From NCBI GenBank assembly GCA_026002045.1, contig BOAV01000111.1, positions 1-7,325 of the forward strand: a stretch of 7,325 bases of DNA, given 5' to 3'. Positions 1 through 5,860 of this stretch are shown here, piece after piece. Made by a program: the position numbers and the translations under genes. Origin of the DNA: Spirochaetia bacterium. GTDB lineage: Bacteria; Spirochaetota; Spirochaetia; Treponematales; Breznakiellaceae. The notes beneath the pieces were generated by a model. The model worked only from the letters and a program-made list of their open reading frames with translations. It did not search any database and was not told the DNA's origin. Every line of letters begins with the position of its first letter. The stretch's first letter is position 1.

Positions 1-238
1 GAGCCTGACTGCGGGCTTGCCCGCGCCCACGTTAGGCAAGAGCCGCGTAGCGGATTTTGCCTAACGTGAAAGCTATACGACGTTTTTGCGGTTGCGATAA
101 AGGAAACCGTAGGTTTCCAGCAACCGCGAAAATGTGCCGGAGAAAAAACGCACAAAGGCCAAAGGCCGACTGCGTTTTTTCGTAGGCCAAGCCGCTACCG
201 CGGCGTAGCGTATAGCGTATGTTATGTGCAGTTGGGGC
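1..238 (-). repeat. attC-like palindromic repeat, copy 1 (cut by window edge)
   Basis: The right boundary is an R box at 221-238 (GTTATGTGCAGTTGGGGC on the plus strand), which pairs with 983-1000 at the other end of the same cassette. Inside it lie the spacer GTAT (217-220) and an L stem formed by 72-79 (GCTATACG) and 209-216 (CGTATAGC). The loop region holds a long hairpin around 83-135, a second hairpin with A6 and T6 flanks around 146-181, and a third GC hairpin around 191-205. A 35-nt mini-cassette (31-65, bounded by GTTAGGC and GCCTAAC) and the end of another module lie at the left. The attC identity is inferred from the architecture and from comparison with the other copies. Confidence 0.7.
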
Positions 239-999
239 GTACTCCATTATTTCCTATATTATTATTTCAATAATTATTTATTCAAATTGTCTATCCTATA
301 ATTAGCCCTAGTTAACTATAATCAAATCTTTATAGCCTAGTTTTGTATATTTTTCCAATAACCATTCCGTATAGTCAGGAATTGATGTTATATGTATGCC
401 ATCGCTAAAATGATGTATCATAATTTCAATACCAATGAGCGTATTGTCTATTTTTTTATACGTTTTAAGATAGTAATCGGCTTTCTCTTGATATATCGCG
501 GCTAACTGCTTTTTTTCACCTTCAGTAAACAATGATGTAATGGGGCTAACCTCTATACCTTCTATAACAATATAACCACTACGAGTTAAAAAGGCATCCA
601 ATATTATACGATCCAGAATTTCATACGCCCTATCTGTTCTATCACTATATATGGGAGGATCGAATCGTCTAAAATATTCTATCAAAATCGGTTTCACTTC
701 ATCAGGTTTTTCCGCAAGTATATTTGTAAACTGCTGAAATTTTATCCCCAAATAGCCGCCATATCTATAGTCGGCAATAAGTTTTTGTATCTGCTGTTCA
801 GGTTCAAGATTTCTAAAATCGGAGTATTCATCGGCATATAAAGAACAAATAAAGAACGAATATAATAAAATTATTCCAATAAGTCTTCCGAATAATTTTT
901 TTCTCATAAAACCTCCATGATTTTATAAGATTATTTTATAATAGTTTTTAATTTTATGCAATATATATTTACATAAATCTTAGCCCCAATTGCACATAA
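65..999 (-). mobile_element. integron-like gene cassette A (199-residue exported protein)
   Basis: Read on the minus strand, the cassette opens at G|TT (1000/999) with TTATGTGCAATTGGGGC, carries one gene (907 to 308), and ends with the attC-like unit of copy 1 down to the next G|TT at 65. Its two ends (983-1000 and 221-238) are complementary at 17 of 18 positions, while the neighbouring cassettes use different sequences after GTTAT. That cassette-specific match is why I call it a cassette and not just a gene between repeats. The gap from the gene stop (308) to the R box is AT-rich with no clear terminator. Confidence 0.65.
308..907 (-). CDS. exported protein of unknown function, 199 aa
   Basis: I do not recognise a family. 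The N-terminus is a clear signal peptide: positive residues (MRKK), a hydrophobic run at about residues 8-23, and a likely cleavage after LYA at residue 25, so the mature protein of about 174 residues should be exported. There is no lipobox cysteine at the cleavage site. The mature part is rich in charged residues, Tyr and Ile, and looks mostly helical; I see no catalytic motif. The start is supported by a GGAGG ribosome-binding site (912-916) four bases upstream. It is the only gene of its cassette, typical of integron cassettes, which often carry single genes of unknown function. The promoter is uncertain: a TTGCAT box (956-961) has only poorly spaced -10 partners. Confidence 0.85.
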   Translation of the reverse strand: MRKKLFGRLIGIILLYSFFICSLYADEYSDFRNLEPEQQIQKLIADYRYGGYLGIKFQQFTNILAEKPDEVKPILIEYFRRFDPPIYSDRTDRAYEILDRIILDAFLTRSGYIVIEGIEVSPITSLFTEGEKKQLAAIYQEKADYYLKTYKKIDNTLIGIEIMIHHFSDGIHITSIPDYTEWLLEKYTKLGYKDLIIVN

Positions 1000-1000
1000 C

Positions 1001-1161
1001 GTGGGCGCGGGTTTGCGCCGTGACGCGGAGGGCAGGCGAAGCCTGACCGTAGCGGCATGGCGTAAACCCGCAGTTAGGCGAAGTCCGCGTAGCGGCGAGC
1101 CTGACTGCGGGCTTGCCCGCGCCCACGTTAGGCAAAAGCCGCGTAGCGGATTTTGCCTAAC
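1001..1161 (-). mobile_element. gene-free mini-cassette module, 161 nt (in repeat copy 2)
   Basis: Copy 5 joins AAC directly to GTGAAA; here 161 nt are inserted exactly between them. The inserted piece starts, on the minus strand, with GTTAGGC (which fits the integron core-site consensus GTTRRRY exactly) and contains a 35-nt segment bounded by GTTAGGC and GCCTAAC (1127-1161) with a small CCGCGTAGCGG hairpin. It then carries a long GC-rich palindrome that ends at the next G|TT. It has no coding capacity of note. I infer a non-coding cassette with its own attC-like site. Confidence 0.55.
1072..1120 (-). repeat. 49-nt optional palindromic submodule
   Basis: Copies 2 and 4 carry this segment between AAACCCGC and GCCCACGTT; copy 3 joins those two flanks directly, so this is a clean 49-nt presence/absence difference. 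It contains GTTAGGC (1073-1079) and GCCTGAC (1099-1105) around a CCGCGTAGCGG hairpin, then GCGGGC-TT-GCCCGC. The same segment is at 5981-6029 in copy 4, and its right end is at the start of the window in copy 1. Confidence 0.6.
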
Positions 1162-1340
1162 GTGAAAGCTATACGACGTTTTTGCGGTTGCGATAAAGGA
1201 AACCGAAGGTTTCCAGCAACCGCAAAAATGTGCCGGAAGAAAAACGCACAAAGGCCGTAGGCCGACTGCGTTTTTTCGTAGGCCAAGCCGCTACTGCGGC
1301 GCAGCGTATAGCGTATGTTATACGAAGTTTGAAATGCCCC

Positions 1341-1428
1341 AGCCGCGAAGCGGCTTTTACTAATGCTTTAGCACCATTATTTTCTACAAAAAACCTGCTA
1401 CGAAGCGGCGTGCCATGGACGGCACGCC
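1341..1428. other. two GC hairpins between repeat copy 2 and the 219-residue gene
   Basis: AGCCGC-GAA-GCGGCT (1341-1355) is followed by TTTT on the plus strand. GGCGTGCC-ATGGAC-GGCACGCC (1407-1428) is an 8-bp stem. Neither lies directly after a gene stop. They may be part of an extended attC-like arm or decayed repeats; I cannot assign a function. Confidence 0.45.
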
Positions 1429-1440
1429 GGGCCTCACTAT

Positions 1441-1558
1441 AGCCAATTGTTTTTAATTTTTATTTTATATACTATTCAGAAAATAATTTATACCATAATT
1501 TTTATTCCAATTATTTTTATAATAATTTCCAATAAATGTTTTACCCCATAATAAATAA
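1441..1558. other. AT-rich spacer without recognisable features
   Basis: This is a run of A and T with no supported reading frame, RNA gene or strong dyad. It lies downstream of the terminator of the 219-residue gene. Confidence 0.5.
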
Positions 1559-1578
1559 ATAGGGCGGCAATGCCGCCC
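1559..1578 (-). terminator. rho-independent terminator of the 219-residue gene
   Basis: On the minus strand, shortly after the TAA stop (1589-1591), GGGGCGGCA-TTGCCGCCC folds into a strong stem and is followed by TATTTATTTATT. The position, GC stem and T-rich tail fit an intrinsic terminator for the last gene of the large cassette. Confidence 0.75.
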
Positions 1579-1588
1579 CACCATATTT

Positions 1589-2248
1589 TTATGGAATAAT
1601 CGCCTTTACAATTTCACCCAATGGCCCTTTATCCCCTTTGTTATTTTCCCAACGGGGGCAAATATATAAAGCCTTGCCCCTTTCCGCTTCGTCAAAAGTA
1701 AACGTGTAAGGGCTTGCCGTGTCAAAGGCGGATTTTGTTAAGTCCTCCACCGATGACGGCGGATTGTCCAGCAACGCCCACCGCAATTCAACGCCGTGAA
1801 CGTGGGCGGGTTTGCCCCGCTTCTCGCTTCCGCTGTCCTTAAAATGAACCGATACTTGGCGGATTATGGAACTGTCCAACTCTATTTCGGGAATAGTTGA
1901 AGGCGGCGGAACGGGGGTTCTTGTGCCGTCATGCAAAGGCAAGCCCATATTTTCCCTGTCCGCGTCCGTTACATCGGGATTGTAGATCAAATATGCCTTG
2001 ATAAACGTCCGCAACGCCGCTTTGAGTGCGTCCCGTGTTTCGTTTTTTTCCAAAACGTCCACTTTTCCGCGGTTTGGGTCCTCGGCCTTGTCATAAGCCG
2101 TTTGGTAGGCGGTAAGTAAGGTCTGAATGGGCGTAAGTGCTGCCGTTTCCACCTTAAAAGCCGTTAAATGAGCCGCCGCATAGGTTACAAGCGTCTTTGA
2201 CCATTCCAAAAACGCGCCGTCTGCATGGGGAATGAAGTCTCCAGCCAT
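1589..2248 (-). CDS. conserved-looking protein of unknown function, 219 aa
   Basis: I cannot assign a family with confidence. There is no signal peptide or membrane segment, so it is probably cytoplasmic. Residues 1-90 look helical and rich in Ala, Thr and Leu. A proline-rich linker follows (about 110-120, TPVPPPSTIPE), then a C-terminal half of alternating hydrophobic and polar residues that looks like a beta-sandwich, including the stretch around HVHGVELRWAL and ending ALYICPRWENNKGDKGPLGE. That two-part layout suggests a helical N-domain with a fibronectin-like C-domain, which is only an impression. The start is set by AGGAG in AAAAGGAGCGTAAACT before the ATG. It is last in the cassette, separated from MerR by 265 nt with tandem 21-bp repeats, and is followed by a strong terminator, so it may be its own transcription unit. 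Confidence 0.85.
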   Translation of the reverse strand: MAGDFIPHADGAFLEWSKTLVTYAAAHLTAFKVETAALTPIQTLLTAYQTAYDKAEDPNRGKVDVLEKNETRDALKAALRTFIKAYLIYNPDVTDADRENMGLPLHDGTRTPVPPPSTIPEIELDSSIIRQVSVHFKDSGSEKRGKPAHVHGVELRWALLDNPPSSVEDLTKSAFDTASPYTFTFDEAERGKALYICPRWENNKGDKGPLGEIVKAIIP

Positions 2249-2299
2249 AGTTTACGCTCCTTTTGGGGGGAATTTTGACAACTCCGCCCATTTTTTGAT

Positions 2300-2467
2300 G
2301 TTCTACGAGGTTTTCGTAGTGTTCTACCGAACTTTATGGATATTCTACCATGTTTTAGTAGATGTCTACAAGGCTTTAGTTATGTTCTGCGAAACTTTGG
2401 TAGAACACTACGAGACTTTCATAGAAGTCTACCAAACTTCGGTAGTATTCTACGGAACCTTGGTAGA
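2300..2467 (-). repeat. eight tandem 21-bp repeats in the leader of the 219-residue gene
   Basis: The units start at 2300, 2321, 2342, 2363, 2384, 2405, 2426 and 2447, with exact 21-bp phasing and no gaps. The plus-strand consensus is roughly RTTCTACSRARCTTTNGTAGW. Most units are themselves imperfect dyads: TCTAC at one end, GTAGA or GTAGT at the other, so minus-strand RNA could form a row of 5-bp hairpins with loops of about 7-9 nt (for example CTACC...GGTAG in unit 7). They fill most of the gap between the MerR stop and the start of the 219-residue gene. A role as leader RNA structure or a protein-binding array is possible but not shown. Confidence 0.85.
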
Positions 2468-2513
2468 ATATCCCTTGACCTGTTGTTTTGGCGTTCAAAA
2501 GATATGCGTTTTG

Positions 2514-2891
2514 CTATATAAGTTTATCCTGTTCATACTTCAAAAGCCGTTCCTCGTAACCGTCTATTTTTTTGTCCAGACGGGCGAGCGTGTCTAAAAT
2601 CTCTTGCGAGTGTTTTGCAAGCACTTCGCGTTGTTCAACCAGTAGGGCTTTTCGTGCCGGAATGGTTGATACACCTTGCCCCGACAATGACACGTATTCT
2701 GTCAATGCTTCTATGGTAATACCAGCATTACGCATACATTTTATGAAGTAAACCCAATTACACTCTTCTTCGCCGTAATCACGGAAACCGCCGCTGTTGC
2801 GTTTAACTGGCGGCAATAGCCCTATCCGCTCATAATAACGGAGCGTATCAACGGAAAGGTCATATTTTTTGCCGACCTCTGCAATGGTCAT
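2514..2891 (-). CDS. MerR-family transcriptional regulator, AdhR-like
   Basis: This is a DNA-binding regulator of the MerR family. The winged-helix region is at residues 2-40: TIAEVGKKYDLSVDTLRYYE is the standard helix-turn-helix and is followed by the RIGLLPP wing start. Residues about 76-120 form the long dimerising coiled coil rich in Glu, Lys and Leu. The 125-residue length is usual. The sequence closely matches my memory of the AdhR/YfmP-like subgroup, and Cys52 (FIKCMRNAG) sits where Bacillus AdhR has the cysteine needed to respond to aldehydes such as formaldehyde or methylglyoxal. There are no cysteine pairs typical of metal sensors. The start is supported by AGGAGG seven bases upstream. 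It is third in the operon, 37 nt after the hydrolase, and a MerR-type operator lies in the operon promoter, implying autoregulation. Confidence 0.92.
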   Translation of the reverse strand: MTIAEVGKKYDLSVDTLRYYERIGLLPPVKRNSGGFRDYGEEECNWVYFIKCMRNAGITIEALTEYVSLSGQGVSTIPARKALLVEQREVLAKHSQEILDTLARLDKKIDGYEERLLKYEQDKLI

Positions 2892-2928
2892 AATAACTGC
2901 CTCCTATTCGGGTGTAGTGTTGCACCGT

Positions 2929-3927
2929 TCAATTATAGTTTGTCATGTGCCTTTCCCAAAACTGCACAGCATTACGAACCCAACCTTCTGCGGAAGTACC
3001 AACACCAAGGCCGAAACCATGGGGCGCGTTGGGGAACACATGAAATTCAACGTCAATTCCGACGGCTTTCAGGGCGTTTACCCGCCGTTCCATTGTCCGG
3101 GGAGGAGCAATACCGTCCCGCTCTCCCGCAACGGTGAAAGTCGGTGGATCGTTGTTGGTATAATCACTGTGGGCGGTATAGGCTATGACCGCCGTTACGG
3201 ATTTCGGATAAGCCTTCTCCCCATAAGCCACCGTTCCATAAGACGAAAGACGAGCGGCCATTCGCGCTCCTGCCGATTCGCCCCATAGGGAATAGTCTTT
3301 TGTGTTGACTTTCAGTGTGTCCGCGTTTTCAAAAATATAAGCGATAGCCGCCGCCAAATCCTCACAGGCGATCCGCTCCCCACCGATGCGGTATCGGATA
3401 ACAAAAACATTGTATCCCTGTTCACTTATATCAAGGGCAACGGGAAAGCCTTCATGAAGGGAACCGACAATAGTCCATGCTCCTCCCGGACATATTACCG
3501 CAAAAGGAGCGTTGGGCTTACCCCTGAAAAAGAAAAGTCCGGTGTTTTCTTTAGAAGGATCGTTCCGTTTTTGCTCCGGGGTGTAAAAATCGTAGAAGAT
3601 GGTTTTGCCGCCGTTTACTTCGTCAATCATACGGTTAAGCGCGTCGACCACAAGCGCAGGGTTAATATTGGGATACGGCATAGCCTCGTAGACATTGTTA
3701 ATCTGGGTAGCATAATAAGCGGTGTTATTATCCCGTGGGAGCAAGCGTTCCCCAAATCCCTTAAACGCCGGATGGTTTACTATGTCAAGCATCGTGTTGT
3801 CGGTGGTGAGGTGGGTATTCACGTTCATGATTTTTTCACTTCCCTTGTTTGAGGTTTCCGCCTTGCCGTTACAGGCTGCGTTAAAACTTAATCCAAACGC
3901 AAGCAACAAAAATAGGTATCTTTTCAT
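2929..3927 (-). CDS. alpha/beta hydrolase (esterase-like), probable lipoprotein
   Basis: A probable carboxylic-ester hydrolase of the alpha/beta-hydrolase fold, exported. Residues 1-18 form a signal sequence ending at Cys19 (SFNAAC); the lipobox is loose, which is tolerated in spirochaetes, so lipid anchoring is likely but not certain. An oxyanion-hole motif lies at PGGAW (147-151), in the place of HGGGW in related esterases. The nucleophile elbow is GESAG with Ser218; the likely acid is Asp271 in GERDG, and the base is His303 in APHGFG, so the catalytic triad is complete. The substrate is unknown. The start has only a weak AGGGG site and lies 8 nt after the flavodoxin stop, so translational coupling is likely. 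Pairing with a flavodoxin and an AdhR-like regulator suggests a role in electrophile or redox stress, by inference only. Confidence 0.85.
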   Translation of the reverse strand: MKRYLFLLLAFGLSFNAACNGKAETSNKGSEKIMNVNTHLTTDNTMLDIVNHPAFKGFGERLLPRDNNTAYYATQINNVYEAMPYPNINPALVVDALNRMIDEVNGGKTIFYDFYTPEQKRNDPSKENTGLFFFRGKPNAPFAVICPGGAWTIVGSLHEGFPVALDISEQGYNVFVIRYRIGGERIACEDLAAAIAYIFENADTLKVNTKDYSLWGESAGARMAARLSSYGTVAYGEKAYPKSVTAVIAYTAHSDYTNNDPPTFTVAGERDGIAPPRTMERRVNALKAVGIDVEFHVFPNAPHGFGLGVGTSAEGWVRNAVQFWERHMTNYN

Positions 3928-3935
3928 TGTTTCCC

Positions 3936-4586
3936 CTATCTCACCATTCCAAGTCTGCGAAGCCAGGCGGTTACGTCCCGTTCTGATCTTGCAACGGTGT
4001 TTCTTGAAACAGTAAATCCGTCTTTTATCACTGCCTGCGGCTCCAATTTTGTAATTATTTCAATGGTGTTGGCCCACCCGCTGCCGCCGTGAACACAAAA
4101 GGGAATGATTGTTTTCCCTGAAAGGTTGTATTCTTCCAAAAAACTCGACACCGCTAAAGGCAACGTATACCACCATATTGGATAGCCCAAGAAAATAGTG
4201 TCATACTCCGCCATGTTTCTGACGTGTGTTGAAAGAATAGGGCGGGTGTTGGTTTCCTTTTCCCGTTCGGCATAATCAAGTAATTCCTTGTGCGTTTTAG
4301 GATAGGGATTTTGCGTTTGAATCGGGAATAAATCCCCGCCGGTTGTCCGTTGGATTATCTCGGCAACCATTTGTACATTCCCAACTTTCCTGCCGCTGAC
4401 GATTTGAACGCTCGCACCGGAAACCGCGTCTGTACCGTCCGTGTTTTCAGCATTGCTAAAATACACGACAAGGATTTTCCTTGTTGTATTTTGCCCCTGT
4501 GCAAATACCGTGGCACTAGCGAAAAACACCAATACCACTGCCACCATAAAACCCTTCACCATCGTGAAAGAGCATTGTTTAACCAT
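3936..4586 (-). CDS. exported flavodoxin-like protein
   Basis: A flavodoxin-fold protein expected to bind FMN and carry electrons or reduce a substrate, with an N-terminal export signal. I choose the ATG at 4586 because GGAGG stands six bases upstream; the longer open frame from 4619 would include this site. The 216-residue product has a hydrophobic segment at about 11-28 and a signal-peptidase site after VFA (residue 29). The fold starts with KILVVYFSNAENT (37-49), the phosphate-binding loop region; GYPIWWYTLP (134-143) and CVHGGSGWANT (164-174) are the other flavin-contacting loops as in the Flavodoxin_4 family. Cytoplasmic flavodoxins lack a signal, so location outside the inner membrane is notable. 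It is the first gene of the MerR-controlled operon. Confidence 0.88.
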   Translation of the reverse strand: MVKQCSFTMVKGFMVAVVLVFFASATVFAQGQNTTRKILVVYFSNAENTDGTDAVSGASVQIVSGRKVGNVQMVAEIIQRTTGGDLFPIQTQNPYPKTHKELLDYAEREKETNTRPILSTHVRNMAEYDTIFLGYPIWWYTLPLAVSSFLEEYNLSGKTIIPFCVHGGSGWANTIEIITKLEPQAVIKDGFTVSRNTVARSERDVTAWLRRLGMVR

Positions 4587-4629
4587 GTAAACCTCCATAA
4601 AATTTCTATTGATTAACAATCAATATTAT

Positions 4630-4660
4630 AATATACAGTCTGGAGTTCACTCCAGGTCAA
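4630..4660 (-). promoter_or_regulatory. MerR-type promoter and operator of the flavodoxin operon
   Basis: On the minus strand, -35 TTGACC (4655-4660) and -10 TATATT (4630-4635) are separated by 19 bp, longer than the usual 17. A perfect dyad, CTGGAGT-TC-ACTCCAG on the plus strand (4640-4655), lies in the spacer. A lengthened spacer carrying a dyad is the known architecture of promoters that MerR-family proteins activate by DNA distortion. The MerR regulator at 2514-2891, encoded in this operon, is the obvious candidate to bind it. Confidence 0.85.
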
Positions 4661-4722
4661 GTGTTTTTTGCATTTTTATGAAAATATTTTACTTTTTTAT
4701 GGAAAAAATGTTTTATTACATT

Positions 4723-4746
4723 AGCGGCGGCACGGATGCCGCCGCT
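4723..4746. other. 10-bp GC hairpin upstream of the flavodoxin operon
   Basis: AGCGGCGGCA-CGGA-TGCCGCCGCT is a perfect stem with a 4-nt loop. It stands between the cassette start (4827) and the operon promoter. There is no adjacent T-run good enough to call a terminator, although it could limit read-through from the preceding cassette. Confidence 0.55.
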
Positions 4747-4803
4747 TCTTCGTATATTTCAGGTTTTTTGTTGCTTCTTTATAATTCTTTTTCCAATATA
4801 TTT

Positions 4804-5113
4804 GGGGCATTTCAAATTTCGTATAACGTGGGCGCGGGTTTGCGCCGTGACGCGGAGGGCAGGCGAAGCCTGACCGTAGCGGCATGGCGTAAACCCGCGC
4901 CCACGTTAGGCAAGAGCCGCGTAGCGGATTTTGCCTAACGTGAAAGCTATACGACGTTTTTATGGCCCGAATAAGGAAACCGTAGGTTTCCAGGGCCATA
5001 AAAATGTGCCGGAGAAAAACCCCACAAAGGCGCTACTGCGCCGACTGGGGTTTTTCGTAGGTCAAGCCGCTACTGCGGCGCAGCGTATAGCGTATGTTAT
5101 GTGCTGTTTTGGC
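4804..5113 (-). repeat. attC-like palindromic repeat, copy 3
   Basis: The left R box (4804-4827) belongs to the large cassette and the right one (5096-5113) to the toxin-antitoxin cassette. The core unit has spacer GTGAAA, L stem 4946-4953 with 5084-5091, and spacer GTAT. The first inner stem here is TTTTTATGGCCC with GGGCCATAAAAA, a different sequence from copies 1, 2 and 5 but still fully paired, and the second stem changes to AAAAACCCCA with TGGGGTTTTT. These compensated differences support folding. This copy has the short 112-nt mini-cassette, without the 49-nt submodule. Confidence 0.75.
4827..4938 (-). mobile_element. gene-free mini-cassette module, 112 nt (in repeat copy 3)
   Basis: This segment is inserted between the AAC of the left R box and the GTGAAA spacer. 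Its ends are G|TTAGGC on the minus strand and the next G|TT. It contains a 35-nt segment (4905-4939) bounded by GTTAGGCAA and TTGCCTAAC, then a stem GTGGGCGCGGGTTT paired with AAACCCGCGCCCAC. The layout repeats, in miniature, that of the gene cassettes: start and attC-like R'' complementary to each other. Confidence 0.55.
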
Positions 5114-5130
5114 GTACACCATAATTATTC

Positions 5131-5556
5131 TTATAATAATTCTTTATTTATTTTCACATATTCTTCTGCCGTTTGTATTATTATATCCTTTACTTTATAA
5201 TCTTCCCCATTTCTTGTTATTATGGCTAAAAGATTATTTTCTTTTGCAGTAAAATATTGTAAACCATCTTCAAAATCACTAAATTTTGAATTCAATGACA
5301 TATCAACAATATTGGTATTTATTGGTAAAACAGTTACTAAAAGTCTTAAATCCTTTAATTGCCGTTTTGCTCCTTCATTGCCTTTAGTCTTCCGTAAAAT
5401 ATAAAAAACATTAGCTAATACTACTGCGGTTGTATATAATTCTATTTTACTATTATAAGCAATGGTAAATAACTCTGCCGCATGATCGTAAAATGGCTTC
5501 CTCTGTGCCAATAAATCAAGAATTATATCTGAATCAATGAAAATTTGTTTCTTCAT
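5131..5556 (-). CDS. vapC: PIN-domain toxin (VapC-type ribonuclease)
   Basis: A PIN-domain protein, expected to be a magnesium-dependent ribonuclease acting as the toxin of a pair. The N-terminal strand carries the first acidic residues, Asp8 and Asp10, in IFIDSDIILD. The central and C-terminal acidic cluster is at SDFEDGLQY (Asp94, Glu96, Asp97), and TRNGEDY (114-120) is the usual end of the domain. The middle acidic residue of classic VapC proteins is not obvious; Asn49 (VLANVFYILRK) occupies that region, as in some PIN subfamilies. The length of 141 residues is normal. The start codon overlaps the antitoxin stop (ATGA), so the two are translationally coupled. The PIN family is clear; the vapC symbol refers to the type only. 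Confidence 0.85.
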   Translation of the reverse strand: MKKQIFIDSDIILDLLAQRKPFYDHAAELFTIAYNSKIELYTTAVVLANVFYILRKTKGNEGAKRQLKDLRLLVTVLPINTNIVDMSLNSKFSDFEDGLQYFTAKENNLLAIITRNGEDYKVKDIIIQTAEEYVKINKELL

Positions 5557-5804
5557 ATATCTTCTCTTAAAATATAACGTGCCCGTTCGTCATTTTTGGC
5601 AAGATTTTTCAGTTCTTTCTCCGATATAACCCCGCTTAATCTTTCGATTAAAGGCGGATATTTTGGGGGTGGCGTATAATCATAAACCAAATTTTTAAAA
5701 TAGTCTTCAACCAATTTTGATAGACTTTTATGGTTATTTTCCGCATATTGTTTTGCTGAATTTATAACCATTTGATCCAATTTTAGAGTTAATTTTGTTT
5801 CCAT
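5553..5804 (-). CDS. antitoxin, ribbon-helix-helix-like (DUF6364-type)
   Basis: An 83-residue protein directly upstream of the PIN toxin and overlapping it by 4 nt, the usual antitoxin position. Residues 2-10 (ETKLTLKLD) form the beta strand, followed by two helices (about 11-23 and 26-40, including SLSKLVEDYFKNL), as in ribbon-helix-helix DNA-binding antitoxins of the DUF6364 group. The C-terminal part (about 45-83), beginning with PPPKYPP, would wrap the toxin. It should bind its own promoter and neutralise the toxin. The GGAGG at 5818-5822 lies 13 nt from the ATG, longer than usual, and no in-frame alternative start is better, so initiation may be weak or aided by structure. Confidence 0.85.
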   Translation of the reverse strand: METKLTLKLDQMVINSAKQYAENNHKSLSKLVEDYFKNLVYDYTPPPKYPPLIERLSGVISEKELKNLAKNDERARYILREDI

Positions 5805-5831
5805 AATATATTCATATCCTCCATACGCCTA

Positions 5832-5860
5832 ATAATATCAAAATTTATACGTATTGTCAA
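5832..5860 (-). promoter_or_regulatory. sigma70-type promoter of the toxin-antitoxin pair
   Basis: The -35 box TTGACA (5855-5860) and -10 box TATTAT (5832-5837) are separated by 17 bp, upstream of the antitoxin ribosome-binding site. An 8-bp perfect palindrome, ATACGTAT (5847-5854), sits in the spacer next to the -35 box and is a candidate operator for antitoxin autorepression. Confidence 0.8.

Larger units (their letters stand above)
983..1340 (-). repeat. attC-like palindromic repeat, copy 2 (compound, with both optional modules)
   Basis: The left R box at 983-1000 belongs to cassette A, and the right R box at 1317-1340 belongs to the 3.7-kb cassette. The core unit runs from GCCTAAC (1155-1161) through spacer GTGAAA, L stem 1168-1175 paired with 1305-1312, spacer GTAT, to GTTAT at 1317. 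Between the left R box and the core unit lies a 161-nt module (1001-1161) with further palindromes. Inner hairpins include a 13-bp stem (TTTTTGCGGTTGC with its complement) and a stem flanked by A6 and T6. Copy 5 shows the same unit without the 161-nt module. Confidence 0.75.
1161..4826 (-). mobile_element. large integron-like cassette (flavodoxin, hydrolase, MerR, unknown protein)
   Basis: The two boundaries, 1317-1340 and 4804-4827, are complementary at 23 of 24 positions and begin GTTATACGAA, whereas the other boxes begin GTTATGTGC (or GTTATATGC). This places the whole region in one cassette of about 3.7 kb including its attC-like site. It holds four minus-strand genes and its own regulated promoter. 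Integron cassettes normally hold one or two genes, so this one is large. It also lacks the CGTACNCCAT motif that follows the R box of the other cassettes. A composite origin, or a simple inverted repeat around a non-cassette insertion, is the alternative. Confidence 0.55.

Noticed and set aside
32..247. Open frames inside the repeats (also 931-1251, 1230-1442, 4721-4999, 4931-5200, 5870-6136, 6942-7268)
   Set aside because: Their shared HNIRYTLRR-like and similar peptides come from repeat DNA that is under pairing constraints. The frames shift with indels between copies and have no consistent ribosome-binding site, so I treat them as by-products of the palindromes.
1931..2119. Plus-strand frame opposite the 219-residue gene
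   Set aside because: It is short, antisense to a gene with a good start and terminator, and resembles nothing known.
2300..2467. CRISPR array
   Set aside because: The 21-bp units are directly adjacent with no unique spacers and are degenerate, and no cas gene is present.
2232..2597. 121-codon plus-strand frame across the 21-bp repeats
   Set aside because: It is open because 21 is divisible by three. It overlaps the start of the 219-residue gene and the end of the MerR gene in antisense, and I see no good ribosome-binding site. It is mentioned as a test in the repeat finding but not called.
2869..3288. Plus-strand frames opposite the hydrolase and flavodoxin genes (also 2940-3137, 3454-3852, 3722-4015, 4350-4616)
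   Set aside because: They are antisense shadows of clearly recognisable minus-strand genes, with no family resemblance of their own.
1317..4827. Composite transposon with 24-bp terminal inverted repeats
   Set aside because: No transposase lies between the ends, no target duplication is visible, and the neighbouring units have the same kind of matching ends next to the same repeats, so a cassette boundary explains it better.
5222..5404. Plus-strand frame opposite the PIN toxin gene
   Set aside because: It is an antisense shadow of the toxin gene, with low-complexity AT-driven composition.
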